64,000 nucleotides of DNA, taken from contig NZ_JAPPUY010000002.1 in the NCBI RefSeq assembly GCF_026712245.1, positions 1 through 64,000 on the forward strand. The letters run 5' to 3'. This document shows positions 54,301 through 63,188 of the stretch, piece after piece. The stretch comes from Roseateles hydrophilus (lineage in GTDB: Bacteria; Pseudomonadota; Gammaproteobacteria; Burkholderiales; Burkholderiaceae_C). Every line of letters begins with the position of its first letter. Position 1 is the stretch's first letter. The notes beneath the pieces are model-generated. The model saw nothing but the letters and a program-made list of their open reading frames with translations. It did not search any database and was not told where the DNA came from. A program made the position numbers and the translations under genes.

Positions 54301-55334
54301 AGCGCGAGGTCCTGCAGCGCAGGCGTCCAGGCCTCGGCGAAGCGGCCATCGGCCTCGCGCCAGACGAGCAGGGCGGCCAGGCCTTGTGCCTGCGCCAGCG
54401 CAAGGCCGGCCTCGGGGCCGAGCACGGTCAGCGCGGTGGACCAGGCGTCGGCCCACATGGCGCTGTCGTGCACGACGCTGACCGAGGCCATGCCGTGCGT
54501 GATGGGCCGGCCGCTGCGCGGGTCCAGCGTGTGCGGCAGGCGCCGGCCGTCGGCCGTGGTGAAGTGCTTGCGGTAGTCGCCCGAGGTGGCGATGGCCAGG
54601 CCGTGCAGCGCCAGGCGCACGGGCGCCAGGCCGCAGTCGGGGGCGGGCGGTTCCAGGTCCACCCACCAGGGCTGGCCGTCGGGCTTGAGGCCGGCGCCGC
54701 GCAGCTCGCCGCCGATCTCGACGAGGTGGTCCGGCAGGCCGCATTCCGCCAGCGCGTCGGCCACGCGGTCTACCGCATGGCCCTTGGCGATGGCCGACAG
54801 GTCCAGCCGCACGCCGCCGGGCTGGGTCAGCCGGCGCTGCGGGCCGTCCCAGCGCAGTGCGCGCCAGTCACGCTGGGCGGCGGCGACTTCGGCGTCGGTG
54901 GGCAGCGTGAAGCCGGGGTCGTCGTGGCGCAGCCGCAGGCCGGCCGGGCCGAAGCCCCACAGCGCGACGAGTTCTCCGGCGCCGGGGTCGTAGGCGCCGT
55001 CGCTGGCGCTGGCCACGCGCAGCGCGGCGTCGATAACGGTGGCGAAGCCGGCGGGCAGAGCCTGCACATGGCCCGCAGGCGCCGCATTGAAGCGGCTCAG
55101 CGCGGAGCCGGGCTCCCAGTGGCTCATCTGCGCGATGACGTCGTCCAGCGCTGCGGTGATGACGGCCTCGATGGCCTCCAGCCGCAGCGAGGCCGGGCCC
55201 ACGCAGCGCACCGACCAGGTCGTGCCCATGCTCTGCCCCTGCAGCGCATGGACGACTTGGCCCCAGGCCGGCGGCTCGCCACGGATGGCGAGCGGCACCA
55301 GCACGCGGGGCGCGAGGTCGGTGGCTGGCGTCAT
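54297..55334 (-). CDS. apbE: FAD:protein FMN transferase ApbE
   Basis: 345 residues. ApbE motifs: MGTTWSVR, AQMSHWEPGSALSRFN, DLSAIAKGHAVDRVADAL, LVEIGGELRGAG, IATSGDYRK, LDPRSGRP and the Asp-rich SAMWADAWSTALTVLG magnesium site. The enzyme attaches FMN covalently to Thr/Ser of target proteins. The target here is probably the DUF2271 protein two genes upstream, which carries the acceptor motif. No clear lipobox or signal is seen, though ApbE usually acts in the periplasm; the N-terminal start may need review. It abuts the DUF4198 gene and overlaps the reductase gene. Confidence 0.9.
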   Translation of the reverse strand: MTPATDLAPRVLVPLAIRGEPPAWGQVVHALQGQSMGTTWSVRCVGPASLRLEAIEAVITAALDDVIAQMSHWEPGSALSRFNAAPAGHVQALPAGFATVIDAALRVASASDGAYDPGAGELVALWGFGPAGLRLRHDDPGFTLPTDAEVAAAQRDWRALRWDGPQRRLTQPGGVRLDLSAIAKGHAVDRVADALAECGLPDHLVEIGGELRGAGLKPDGQPWWVDLEPPAPDCGLAPVRLALHGLAIATSGDYRKHFTTADGRRLPHTLDPRSGRPITHGMASVSVVHDSAMWADAWSTALTVLGPEAGLALAQAQGLAALLVWREADGRFAEAWTPALQDLAL

Positions 55335-56171
55335 TTACTTGGGCAGCACTTCGAAGGTGGCGGCCAGGCTGGCGCGCTGCAGCGGCTTCTCGCGCGTGCC
55401 CTGCGGCTGGCCTGGCGCGGGGCGCTCGCCGTGGTTGGCGCCGATCAGGTAGCGGCCGGGCTCGGTCCAGGTGACGCTGAACTCGCCTTGGTCGTCGCTC
55501 TTGAGCGGCTGCTCGCCGAGCTTGTAGCGGTAGCGGTTGCCGTCGCGCAGCAGGCGCAGCGTGGCGCCGGCCAGCGGCTTGCCGTCCAGCAGCACGCGAA
55601 AGCGCGTGGTGTCGCCGTGGCTGAGGTCGGTGACGGGGCCCAGCGGCAGCAGCTCCAGGCCGTCGCCTTCGGGCGCGAACACGGTCTTGCCGGCCTGCTC
55701 GCGCGTCACGAAGGTCTGCTGGCGCGTGGTGGTGACGGCGAAGCTGGTGATCTCGGCATCGGCCGGTACGTCCTTGGCGAGGGTGGCCGGCGTGGTGCGG
55801 AAGCGCTTGGTCTCCGTGCCCTGCTTGTAGCTGCCCATGATGGCCTGGCTGACGTTGCTGATGCGGTAGGTGCCGTCCAGCGGCAGCTTGAGCTCGAAGC
55901 TCTCGCGGTGGCGCGAGGCGACGCGGTTCTCGGCCTCCAGCGGCTTGCCATCGGGGCCGGTGATGCGCAGCACGTCAAGCTTGATGGCGCGCTCGAAGAT
56001 GAAGAGGTCTTCCGACACGGCGGCGTCGAAGGCCGCGACGGGGGCTTCGCGGCCGGCGTTGAACTGGGTCTGGTTGGGCAGCAGCCAGGTCTGGTGGGCC
56101 TGGGCAGCGCCTGCGAGCAGCGCGGCCGACAGTGCTAGGGCGAGCGGGGCGATACGGGCAGTGATGTTCAT
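55335..56171 (-). CDS. Periplasmic DUF4198 protein
   Basis: 278 residues with a signal (ALLAGAAQA) exposing a mature N-terminus HQTWLLPNQTQF. That His-first start is typical of DUF4198 proteins (PF10670), often linked to metal binding and copper or nickel systems. A C-terminal beta-sandwich has RFRVLLDGKPLAGATLRLLR and VTWTEPGRYLIGANHGER. It is proposed to bind metal or help carry electrons in the iron-reduction set. Located between the DUF2271 gene (16 bp) and apbE (abutting). Confidence 0.83.
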   Translation of the reverse strand: MNITARIAPLALALSAALLAGAAQAHQTWLLPNQTQFNAGREAPVAAFDAAVSEDLFIFERAIKLDVLRITGPDGKPLEAENRVASRHRESFELKLPLDGTYRISNVSQAIMGSYKQGTETKRFRTTPATLAKDVPADAEITSFAVTTTRQQTFVTREQAGKTVFAPEGDGLELLPLGPVTDLSHGDTTRFRVLLDGKPLAGATLRLLRDGNRYRYKLGEQPLKSDDQGEFSVTWTEPGRYLIGANHGERPAPGQPQGTREKPLQRASLAATFEVLPK

Positions 56172-56187
56172 GCGGGTCTCCTCGGGG

Positions 56188-56724
56188 TCAGGGCTTGACG
56201 GTCAGTTGCACGGCGCCGAGCTCGTGCTCGCCCTGGGCCTTGGCCTCGGCGGCGGTCTTGACGGGCCAGGTGAAGGGGATGCGCTGCACCTCGCGGCCGC
56301 CGGCTTCACGGCTGGATTCGATGACCAGCTCGTACTGGCCGGCCGGCAGCTTGGCGAGGTTGGGGTGCTTGTCCAGCGACAGCACATGCTCGCCGGGCGC
56401 GCGCGTGGCGCCGCTGACGCCGTCCACCGGCATGCTCAGCTCGCGGCCGCCCTGGCGCCACCACTGGCGCATGTCCTTCAGCCACTTGGTGCCGCCGTTG
56501 TTGGGCTTCTTCAGGTCGTACCAGACGGCCAGCTGCGCGGCGGCGCCGGGCTCGCCGGCCTTCTCCAGCCACACGCCGATGTAGGGCTTGTGGTACTCGG
56601 CGACGTTCAGGCGCGGCACTTCGATCTTGAGCTGCACGGTGGCGGCCCAGGCGGAGCTGCCGACGCTCAGGGCGCCCAGCGCGCCGATGGCGGTGAGGGT
56701 GGGGGTGAGGCAACGACGTGTCAT
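56188..56724 (-). CDS. Periplasmic DUF2271 protein with flavinylation motif
   Basis: 178 residues with a signal peptide (GALSVGSSAWA). DUF2271 (PF10029) core: VQLKIEVPRLNVAEYHKPYI, VWLEKAGEPGAA, KWLKDMRQWWRQGG. Residues 101-107, DGVSGAT, match the D-x-x-SGA(T/S) motif to which ApbE attaches FMN, predicting flavinylation at Thr107. DUF2271 has been described as a flavinylated periplasmic domain accompanying PepSY proteins. It would take electrons from the PepSY protein and reduce ferric substrate. Placed 25 bp after the PepSY gene. Confidence 0.85.
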   Translation of the reverse strand: MTRRCLTPTLTAIGALGALSVGSSAWAATVQLKIEVPRLNVAEYHKPYIGVWLEKAGEPGAAAQLAVWYDLKKPNNGGTKWLKDMRQWWRQGGRELSMPVDGVSGATRAPGEHVLSLDKHPNLAKLPAGQYELVIESSREAGGREVQRIPFTWPVKTAAEAKAQGEHELGAVQLTVKP

Positions 56725-56749
56725 GACGGTTCTCGCTTGCAGAAAAGAT

Positions 56750-57376
56750 TCAGTGGATGAGCAGCAGTGCCAGCAGCGCCGGCAGCACAAAGCCGATGCC
56801 CACCAGCGGCCAGGTGCTGGGGCGGTGGGTGGCGTGGTACTTCAGGATCAGCAGCCCGGTGATGCAGAACACCAGGCAGGCGATGGCGAAGAGGTCGAGA
56901 AACCAGCTCCAGGCCGTGCCGGCGTGGCGGCCCTTGTGCAGGTCGTTCAGGTAGGAGATCCAGCCGCGGTCGGTGGACTCGTACTCGGCGGCGCCGCTGC
57001 GGCGGTCGATGCGCAGCCAGGCGTCGCCGCCCGGGCGGGGCTGGGCGAGGTAGATCTCGTCGGCCGTCCATTCGGCGGCGAGCGTGGCGTCGAAGCTGCG
57101 TTCCAGCGTGCGGCCCATCCAGGCCTGCAGCGCGGCGGGCAGGGGTTTGTTCTCGTCGGCGGCGTCGCTGGTGGCGTGCACCAGCGGCAGCAGTTCGGCG
57201 GGCAGCTGCAGCTGGCGCTGCACGATCTGCGGCTTGGCCTCGATGCTGCTGGCGTGGTTGAGCGTGATGCCGGTGATGGCGAACAGCATCATGCCGACCA
57301 GGCACATGGCCGAGCTGATCCAGTGCCAGGTGTGCAGTTGCTTGAGCCAGCCGGCGCGGTGCTTGGCGGCGCTCAC
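56750..57376 (-). CDS. PepSY-associated transmembrane protein, likely haem electron carrier
   Basis: 208 residues; the GTG start overlaps the PiuC stop (GTGA). TM segments at about 18-38, 155-178 and 185-207. Features: [40 protein letters not shown] and [13 protein letters not shown]. The paired histidines near membrane ends could bind b-type haem, as in FpvG-like reductases of ferri-siderophores. It would move electrons from the cytoplasmic flavoprotein to the flavinylated DUF2271 protein. Shorter than many PepSY proteins, with one periplasmic domain (about 40-150). Confidence 0.85.
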   Translation of the reverse strand: MSAAKHRAGWLKQLHTWHWISSAMCLVGMMLFAITGITLNHASSIEAKPQIVQRQLQLPAELLPLVHATSDAADENKPLPAALQAWMGRTLERSFDATLAAEWTADEIYLAQPRPGGDAWLRIDRRSGAAEYESTDRGWISYLNDLHKGRHAGTAWSWFLDLFAIACLVFCITGLLILKYHATHRPSTWPLVGIGFVLPALLALLLIH

Positions 57377-58053
57377 AGCTCGGCCCACTGCCGCAGCAGG
57401 TTGTGATAGTGGTGGGTCAGGGCCTGGGTGTCGGCGTCGTCGCCCAGGCGGGCGCGCAGGCGCTGGATGGCCTGGTCGAGTTCGAACAGCATGGTGCGGC
57501 GGCCGTCGTCGCGCACCATGCTTTGCGTCCAGAAGAAGGAGCACACGCGGGCGCCGCGCGTGACGGGCTCGACGCGGTGCAGGCTGCTGCTGGCGTAGAC
57601 GACCATGTCGCCGGCCGCCAGCTTGACCTCGTGCTCGCCATAGGTGTCGACGACGATGAGCTCGCCGCCGTCGTACTCGTCGGGCTCGCTCAGGAAGACG
57701 GTGGTGGAGACGTCGCTGCGCAGGGGGTGATCGCTGCCGGCCTGGCGCATGATGGCGCCGTCCACGTGCAGGCCGTAGTGCTCGCCGCCTTCGTAGCGGT
57801 TGAACAGGGGGCTGAGCGTGCGCACGGGCAGCGCGGCCGAGATGAACAGCGGGTGGCGTGCCAGCACCTGGCGGATGTGATCGCCGATCTGCTGGCCCAG
57901 CGGGTGGCCCACGGGCAGCTGGCGGTTGCGCTTGACCTGGGCGCCCTGGGCGCCGACGGTCTCGCGGCCGTCGGTCCAGTCGGCGGCATCCAGGCCGCGG
58001 CGCATCTCGCGCACGTCGGCTTTGCTCAGGACAGCAGGAATGTGGAGAAGCAT
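57373..58053 (-). CDS. piuC: PKHD-type Fe(II)/2-oxoglutarate hydroxylase, PiuC/YbiX family
   Basis: 226 residues. The double-stranded beta-helix iron site is His96 and Asp98 in [10 protein letters not shown] with His159 in [10 protein letters not shown], and Arg169 for 2-oxoglutarate. N-terminal [20 protein letters not shown] and C-terminal [17 protein letters not shown] are family signatures. PiuC proteins are typically linked to catecholate siderophore receptors (fiu-ybiX in E. coli, piuA-piuC in Pseudomonas); substrate not known. It lies 71 bp after the receptor gene. Confidence 0.92.
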   Translation of the reverse strand: MLLHIPAVLSKADVREMRRGLDAADWTDGRETVGAQGAQVKRNRQLPVGHPLGQQIGDHIRQVLARHPLFISAALPVRTLSPLFNRYEGGEHYGLHVDGAIMRQAGSDHPLRSDVSTTVFLSEPDEYDGGELIVVDTYGEHEVKLAAGDMVVYASSSLHRVEPVTRGARVCSFFWTQSMVRDDGRRTMLFELDQAIQRLRARLGDDADTQALTHHYHNLLRQWAEL

Positions 58054-58124
58054 GGCTGAAGTGGCCAGGCCCGCGCCGACGCGGCGGTCGACGCGGGCTG
58101 GTGTTGGCTAGCGGGAGGCGGGCA

Positions 58125-60509
58125 TCAGAACGAGAAGCGGCCGGTCAGCGTGACCGAGCGCGGCGTGCCCAGGAACAGGCGCGAGCCCCCGTTGTTCAGC
58201 GCGGCCATGTAGACCTTGTCGGTCAGGTTGGCGACGTTGAGCTGCAGGTTCACGTTCTTGGACAGGCGGTACGCGGCCATCACGTCCACCACCGAGTAGG
58301 CGGGGATGTTGGGCGTGTTGCCCGGCGTGGCGCCGGCCGCCAGCGCGGTGATGACGCGCTTTTGCTCGCCGGTGTGGCGCACGCCGCCGCCGACGGTCAG
58401 GTCATTCCACTGGTAGGACGTCCACAGCGTGGCCGAGAACTCGGGCGACCAGCGCACGCCTTCCGTCACCGTGGCGGTGGTGACGCCGTTGGTGGTGCTG
58501 AAGCTCTGCTGGTTGATCTGCTTGGTCTTCATGGTCTGCAGACCGGCGGTGACCTGCCAGAAGTTCGTGATCTGGCCGACGGCGGCCAGCTCGATGCCTT
58601 CCACGCGGGTCTTGCCGCCCTGCACGCTGGCCAGCGTGACCGGGTCCTGCGTGACCTGCTTGTCGTTCTCGCTGCGGTACAGCGCGGCGCTGAGGTTCAG
58701 GCGCTTGTCCAGCAGCTCCCACTTGGTGCCCAGCTCGTAGTTGGTGGCCTCCTGCGGCTCGGCGGTGCCGGCCTGCTGACCGGTGGCGGCCAGCGTGAAG
58801 TTGGTGCTGGCCGGCGGCGTCAGCGAGTTGGCGACCGAGCCGTACACCGTGGCGTTGGGGGCCAGCTTGTAGACGGCGCCCAGGTTCCAGCTGGTCAGCC
58901 AGTCGGAGGCGCTCAGGTTGGTCGGCACGATGGCGCCGACGCCATAGCCGCGCGACTGGTAGGTGGCCAGGTTGCCGCCCGTGCCACCGGTCACCAGCGT
59001 GCCGGTGTTGGTGGTGGTGGTGTAGTGCTCCACGCGCAGGCCGGCGTTGAGCTTCCACTGGTCGTTCAGCGTGATGGTGTCGAAGGCGTAGAGCGCCTGC
59101 GTGAAGGTCTTGCCCTCGGTGTCGGCGCCGGTGAGCAGCGGCGTGCCCAGGACGTCGGCGCTGTTGGGCGCGTAGAGGTTGGCGGCCGGATTGCTGATGG
59201 CGGCGATGGTCTGGCCGTTCAGCACCACGGTGGTCGTGGCGGTGCTGCCGGTGGTCGTGCCGCGCGACAGCTGGCGCTCGACCATCAGCTCCATGCCGGT
59301 GGCCAGGTCGTGCTTGATGCCGGCGGTTGTGAAGCTGGTGTTCAGGCTGGTCTGGTTGGCCAGGATCTCGTTGGTCTGGTCCACGCGCTGGCGCGAGCGG
59401 GCGATGGTCCATTGCGCCTGCGGCAGCAGCACGGCGGTGGCGCCGGTGCCGGTGGCGGCGGTGATGCCGTTCACGCCGGTCATCACGCGGTCCATGTGCG
59501 TGCGGCCGTAGCGGGAGATGTTGCGCACGGTGGTGCCGCTGCCCAGGTCCATCTCCAGCTTGGCCGTGACCATGTCGGCCTCGACCTTCTCGTAGTCGTT
59601 GGTGCTGCCGTAGTAGTTGCTCGTGTTGGCGCGCGGCGCGGCCAGCAGGGCCGACTGCACGGTGGCGTTGTTCGCGAAGACCTGGCCGAAGCCGGGGAAG
59701 CCGACGGTCGAGATGCCGCCGTCGGGCGTGTTGTCCTGGCGGGCGTGCTGCGAGTAGACGAAGAAGCGCGTCGGCGTGCCCAGGCCGAAGGCGATGGACG
59801 GCGCGATGGCCCAGCCCTTCTTGTCGATGGCGTCGCGGCCCGGCGTGCCGTAGTCCTGCGTCATCACGTTCAGGCGCACGGCCGTGCCTTCGCCGAGGCG
59901 GTAGTTGGTGTCCAGCGTGGCGCGCTTGCGGCTGGCGTCACCCAGCGTGAGGGTGGCGTCGGTGATGTTGTCGCGCTGCGGCAGCTTGCTGATCAGGTTG
60001 ATGTAGCCGGCGCTGGCGCCGCGGCCCGTGTCCGAACCGGACGGGCCCTTCACGATCTCGATCTGCTCCAGGTTGAACACGTCGCGCGTGACGGCACCCA
60101 GGTCGCGGATGCCGTCCACGAAGGTGGACGTTTGCAGCGCGAAGCCACGCATCTGGAAGGTGTCGCCAGCCGAGGTGTTGCCGTTCTCGCCCAGCTGCAT
60201 CGTGATGCCGGGGGTGTTCTGCAGCGCTTCCATCAGCGAGACGGCGCCCTGCTCCTGAAGGGTTTCCTTCTTCACGACCTGGATGGTCTTGGGCGTCTCC
60301 AGCAGCGGCTGGGTGATCTTGGACGACGCGCTGACGTCGGCCTTGAACGGCACGTCCTTGGCGGCCTGCACCTTGACGGTGGGCAGCGCGGCTTCGTCCT
60401 TCTTGGCGGCGTCGGCCTGCTGGGCGACCACGGGCAGGCTCAGGCTGGCGGCCAGCGCGGCCAGGGCGTGGGGAGCAAGCTTGTGCTTGCGGCTCTTGAT
60501 CATGGACAT
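58125..60509 (-). CDS. TonB-dependent siderophore receptor (Fiu/PiuA-like)
   Basis: 794 residues. GGAG lies eight bases before the ATG. Signal peptide (ALAASLSLPVVAQ), TonB-box-like ALPTVKVQA, a plug domain (KTIQVVKKETLQEQGAVSLM, FQMRGFALQTSTFVDGIRD, EQIEIVKGPSGSDTGRGA) and a 22-strand barrel ending RSVTLTGRFSF with terminal Phe. Together with piuC downstream, it resembles catecholate receptors that import ferric siderophores using energy from TonB-ExbBD, encoded just upstream. A Fur box stands 110 bp before the start. Substrate specificity is inferred only. Confidence 0.93.
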   Translation of the reverse strand: MSMIKSRKHKLAPHALAALAASLSLPVVAQQADAAKKDEAALPTVKVQAAKDVPFKADVSASSKITQPLLETPKTIQVVKKETLQEQGAVSLMEALQNTPGITMQLGENGNTSAGDTFQMRGFALQTSTFVDGIRDLGAVTRDVFNLEQIEIVKGPSGSDTGRGASAGYINLISKLPQRDNITDATLTLGDASRKRATLDTNYRLGEGTAVRLNVMTQDYGTPGRDAIDKKGWAIAPSIAFGLGTPTRFFVYSQHARQDNTPDGGISTVGFPGFGQVFANNATVQSALLAAPRANTSNYYGSTNDYEKVEADMVTAKLEMDLGSGTTVRNISRYGRTHMDRVMTGVNGITAATGTGATAVLLPQAQWTIARSRQRVDQTNEILANQTSLNTSFTTAGIKHDLATGMELMVERQLSRGTTTGSTATTTVVLNGQTIAAISNPAANLYAPNSADVLGTPLLTGADTEGKTFTQALYAFDTITLNDQWKLNAGLRVEHYTTTTNTGTLVTGGTGGNLATYQSRGYGVGAIVPTNLSASDWLTSWNLGAVYKLAPNATVYGSVANSLTPPASTNFTLAATGQQAGTAEPQEATNYELGTKWELLDKRLNLSAALYRSENDKQVTQDPVTLASVQGGKTRVEGIELAAVGQITNFWQVTAGLQTMKTKQINQQSFSTTNGVTTATVTEGVRWSPEFSATLWTSYQWNDLTVGGGVRHTGEQKRVITALAAGATPGNTPNIPAYSVVDVMAAYRLSKNVNLQLNVANLTDKVYMAALNNGGSRLFLGTPRSVTLTGRFSF

Positions 60510-60618
60510 GGGGAAGTCTCCGAGGGGATGGCGGGCCGACCCGCTCAGGCGGGCAGCGCATCGGCGTGCGGCGCCTGGGGCGGCGGTGGGACGGGGCGTC
60601 AGGATTGACGCGATATGC

Positions 60619-60639
60619 AAATGCTAATAATTCGCATTT
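60619..60639. promoter_or_regulatory. Fur box upstream of the siderophore receptor
   Basis: AAATGCTAATAATTCGCATTT is a near-palindrome matching the betaproteobacterial Fur site form AATGATAATAATTCTCATT. It lies 110 bp upstream of the receptor start in an AT-rich patch that contrasts with its surroundings, so the promoter is probably here and is repressed by iron-loaded Fur. Confidence 0.8.
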
Positions 60640-60709
60640 ACTAAGGCAAATGAACTTTGGCCTGTAGGGGCTTGGCGTCGCAGCGGCGCGACGCCGGCGG
60701 TTGGAGGTG

Positions 60710-61126
60710 TCAGCGCTCCGGTTCGCTGACGAAGCCGACCTTGCTCAAGCCGGCCTTGGAGGCATCGGCCAGCGTCTGGGCGACGGCCTTGTAGGCCACC
60801 TCCTGGTCGGCGCGCAGGTGGATCTCGGGCTGCACGGGCTTGCGGCCTTCGGCGAGGAAGCGCGCCTGGGCTTGTTCGCGCGTGACGGTCTCGCCGTTCC
60901 AGTAGCGCTGGCCGCTGGCGTCGATGGCGAACTCGATCTTGTCGGGCTTGATCTCGTTGGCCTTGGAGCTGACCTTGGGCAGGTCCAGCTTGACGGCGTG
61001 TGTCAGCAGCGGCGCCGTGACGATGAAGATCACCAGCAGCACCAGCATCACGTCGATGAGCGGCACCATGTTGATCTCGGCGACCGGCGCATTGCTGCGC
61101 TTGCTGTCGAAGGAGGCAAAGGCCAT
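60710..61126 (-). CDS. exbD: Biopolymer transport protein ExbD
   Basis: 138 residues. Short cytoplasmic tail, one TM segment (about 20-42) with the essential Asp in NMVPLIDVMLVLLVIFIVT, and a periplasmic domain (IEFAIDASGQRYWNGE, PEIHLRADQEVAYKAVAQTL). With ExbB it forms the proton-driven motor for TonB. It follows exbB by 10 bp. Confidence 0.95.
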   Translation of the reverse strand: MAFASFDSKRSNAPVAEINMVPLIDVMLVLLVIFIVTAPLLTHAVKLDLPKVSSKANEIKPDKIEFAIDASGQRYWNGETVTREQAQARFLAEGRKPVQPEIHLRADQEVAYKAVAQTLADASKAGLSKVGFVSEPER

Positions 61127-61136
61127 GGCGCGGGCC

Positions 61137-61895
61137 TCAGTGCGCGGCGGCCGGCTTGAGCGGGCGCACGGTCGTGGTCTGTGCGGCGGCGCCCGGCGCC
61201 TCGCCCAGCGTCAGGAAGCTGTGCAGCTCGTAGGCGAAGGCATCCAGCCGCGCCGACAGCACGCGGTTGCTGCGCGTGAAGGCGTTGTAGGCGATGACGG
61301 CCGGGATGGCCACGGCCAGGCCGATGCCGGTCATGATGAGCGCCTCGCCCACCGGGCCGGCCACCTTGTCCAGCGTGCCGGCACCGCTCATGCCGATGGC
61401 CAGCAGTGCGTGGTAGACGCCCCAGACCGTGCCGAACAGGCCCACGAAGGGCGCTGTGGCGCCCACGGTGGCCAGCGTCGTCAGGCCGGACTCCAGCCGC
61501 GTGGTTTCCTCGTCCAGCACCTTCTTGATGGTGCGGGTGATGAAGTCGGTGGCCGTGCCGGCCTCGCTCAGCTTGGCCGCGCCGTAGCGGGCGTGGTGGG
61601 CCTGGGCGTGCAGTGCGTGGGCGCTGAGGTGGGAGAAGGGGTCGTGTGCGCCGTGCGTGTTCAGCTCGGCCTGCACCGCGTCCAGGCTGCGCGCGTTCCA
61701 GAAGAAGTCCAGGAAGCTCGTCGAGCGCTTGTTGCGCAGGAACTGCGACACGCCCTTGGCGATGATCAGGCCCCAGGAGATGACCGACATCAGCACCAGC
61801 GCGCCCAGCAGGAACTTGCCCACGGCGTCGGACTGGGCGATGAAATGGCCGAACCCGGGGGCGGGTGCGGCGGCGGTGATGGCGGTGGCGTCCAT
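61137..61895 (-). CDS. exbB: Biopolymer transport protein ExbB (MotA/TolQ/ExbB family)
   Basis: 252 residues with three TM segments: LLGALVLMSVISWGLIIAKG, LATVGATAPFVGLFGTVWGV (with the GLFGTVWG family signature) and EALIMTGIGLAVAIPAVIAY. It forms the pentameric proton channel with ExbD. Gene order tonB-exbB-exbD with 18 and 10 bp spacing indicates one operon. Confidence 0.96.
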   Translation of the reverse strand: MDATAITAAAPAPGFGHFIAQSDAVGKFLLGALVLMSVISWGLIIAKGVSQFLRNKRSTSFLDFFWNARSLDAVQAELNTHGAHDPFSHLSAHALHAQAHHARYGAAKLSEAGTATDFITRTIKKVLDEETTRLESGLTTLATVGATAPFVGLFGTVWGVYHALLAIGMSGAGTLDKVAGPVGEALIMTGIGLAVAIPAVIAYNAFTRSNRVLSARLDAFAYELHSFLTLGEAPGAAAQTTTVRPLKPAAAH

Positions 61896-61913
61896 GAGGG
61901 TCTCAGTCAGCGG

Positions 61914-62666
61914 TCAAAGTTCGTAGGCCAGCGGGGCCAGGGTCTGCCATTCGACGGGCTTGCCGTCTTCCAGATAGGGCGCGAAGCGGGCGCTGCGGAT
62001 GTCGCTGAGCGCGGCCTGGTCGATGCTCGCGAAGCCCGATGAGCGCTGCACCGTGGCGGCCTTCAGCCGACCCTCGGCATCCACGGTGATGCGCAGCACC
62101 ACGGTGCCCGACTCGCGGGCCCGCTTGGCCAGGGCCGGGAAGTTCAGCTCCGGCAGCTTCACGTAGCGCACGGCGCTGGGGGCAATCTGGCGCGGGCCGG
62201 CGGGCGCGGGCGGCGCGGGTGCGACGGCGGGCGGTGCCGGGGGCGCCGGGGCGACGTTGACCGGTGCCGGCGGCGCCAGCTCGGGCGGCGGCGCCACGAA
62301 GGCCACGGGTGCCGGCGTGGGGCTTGGCGCGGCGGCGATCACCGGCGCAGGTGTCGGTGCCACGCGCTGCGGCGGTGCCGGGGGCGGTGGTGGCGGCGGC
62401 TTGGCGGGCTCCGGCGGCGCAATCATGTCCACCATCAGCACCGGCACAGCCTGGGCCACGGCGCTGCGCACGGCGTCCACCTGCATCAGCGCCCAGGCGC
62501 CGACGAGGTGGGCCGCGAGCACGCCGCCCACCAGGGCACGCCGCCCCACGGCGCCGAGTTCATCGCCGCGCGCGGGCGGCGGCGGCAGCGCCACGGGCCG
62601 CAGGGGAGCGGGCGGCGCGGTGTCGGCAGGCAGGCTGGAGGCAGGCAGGCTGGAGGCAGGAATCAC
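61914..62666 (-). CDS. tonB: TonB energy transducer
   Basis: 250 residues. One TM anchor (about 45-62, ALVGGVLAAHLVGAWALM), a long Pro/Ala-rich periplasm-spanning region (about 80-160) and a TonB C-terminal domain (about 165-250: PELNFPALAKRARESGTVVL, RITVDAEGRLKAATVQRSSG, DQAALSDIRSARFAPYLEDG). It passes energy from ExbBD to outer-membrane receptors. The first codons contain a perfect 15-bp tandem duplication (62626-62655) encoding LPASS-LPASS. A Fur box is found 98 bp upstream. Confidence 0.95.
   Translation of the reverse strand: MIPASSLPASSLPADTAPPAPLRPVALPPPPARGDELGAVGRRALVGGVLAAHLVGAWALMQVDAVRSAVAQAVPVLMVDMIAPPEPAKPPPPPPPAPPQRVAPTPAPVIAAAPSPTPAPVAFVAPPPELAPPAPVNVAPAPPAPPAVAPAPPAPAGPRQIAPSAVRYVKLPELNFPALAKRARESGTVVLRITVDAEGRLKAATVQRSSGFASIDQAALSDIRSARFAPYLEDGKPVEWQTLAPLAYEL
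62626..62655 (-). repeat. Perfect 15-bp tandem duplication in tonB
   Basis: GCAGGCAGGCTGGAG occurs twice in direct succession within the N-terminal cytoplasmic codons of tonB. The in-frame duplication adds five residues without affecting any domain. Confidence 0.85.
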
Positions 62667-62763
62667 GCGGGCGGCAATGCAAGTGGGCGCTCAGCCAGCG
62701 ATGCCCACCCCTGCGGGCGCGTCAGCAAACTGGCTTTACACGACAGGCATGGATAGTAACAGG

Positions 62764-62782
62764 AATGCGAATGATTCCTATT
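62764..62782. promoter_or_regulatory. Fur box between tonB and the holin-family gene
   Basis: AATGCGAATGATTCCTATT matches the same Fur form (about 14 of 19 positions against AATGATAATAATTCTCATT). It lies 98 bp upstream of tonB and 43 bp upstream of the divergent gene at 62825, so it could control both. Confidence 0.65.
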
Positions 62783-62824
62783 GAATGATTTGCGTGCCCA
62801 GCGCGGCTTGTATGCTCGGCAGCC

Positions 62825-63178
62825 ATGAAGACACTCACCCGTTGGCTGTTGCTGGCTGGCGCGCTGCTGCTGGTGGCGCACCTCTACGCGGGCGTCGTCG
62901 TGACGAGCTTCACCTCGGCGCTCATCGCGGCGCTGGTGCTCGGGCTGCTGAACACCGTCGTGCGGCCCATCCTCGTGCTGCTGACGCTGCCCGTGACCGT
63001 GCTGACGCTGGGCCTGTTCCTCTTCGTCATCAACGCCCTCACCTTCTGGGCGGCGGCCTCGCTGCTGCCTGGGCTGGCTGTCAACGGCTTCTGGGCGGCG
63101 CTGATCGGCTCGCTGATCTACAGCCTGTGCGGCATGGTGATCGACGTGGTCGTCGAGCGGCTGTTCCCGGCCGACTGA
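62825..63178 (+). CDS. Phage-holin-family (PF04020-type) small membrane protein
   Basis: 117 residues with about four TM segments: LTRWLLLAGALLLVAHLYAG, TSALIAALVLGLLNTVVRPI, VLLTLPVTVLTLGLFLFVIN and FWAALIGSLIYSLCGMVIDV. The LNTVVRPILVLLTLPVTVLT block is the family hallmark. Despite the name these are widespread chromosomal proteins of unknown role. Nothing else phage-like is nearby. Confidence 0.85.
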   Translation: MKTLTRWLLLAGALLLVAHLYAGVVVTSFTSALIAALVLGLLNTVVRPILVLLTLPVTVLTLGLFLFVINALTFWAAASLLPGLAVNGFWAALIGSLIYSLCGMVIDVVVERLFPAD

Positions 63179-63188
63179 GCGCGGGCGC

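Noticed and set aside
54090..56138. Long plus-strand frame opposite reductase, ApbE and DUF4198 genes
   Set aside because: Antisense shadow with low-complexity composition; the minus-strand genes have clear family motifs.
62825..63178. Prophage remnant suggested by the holin-family name
   Set aside because: No other phage genes nearby; this family is widespread in chromosomes and the name is historical.
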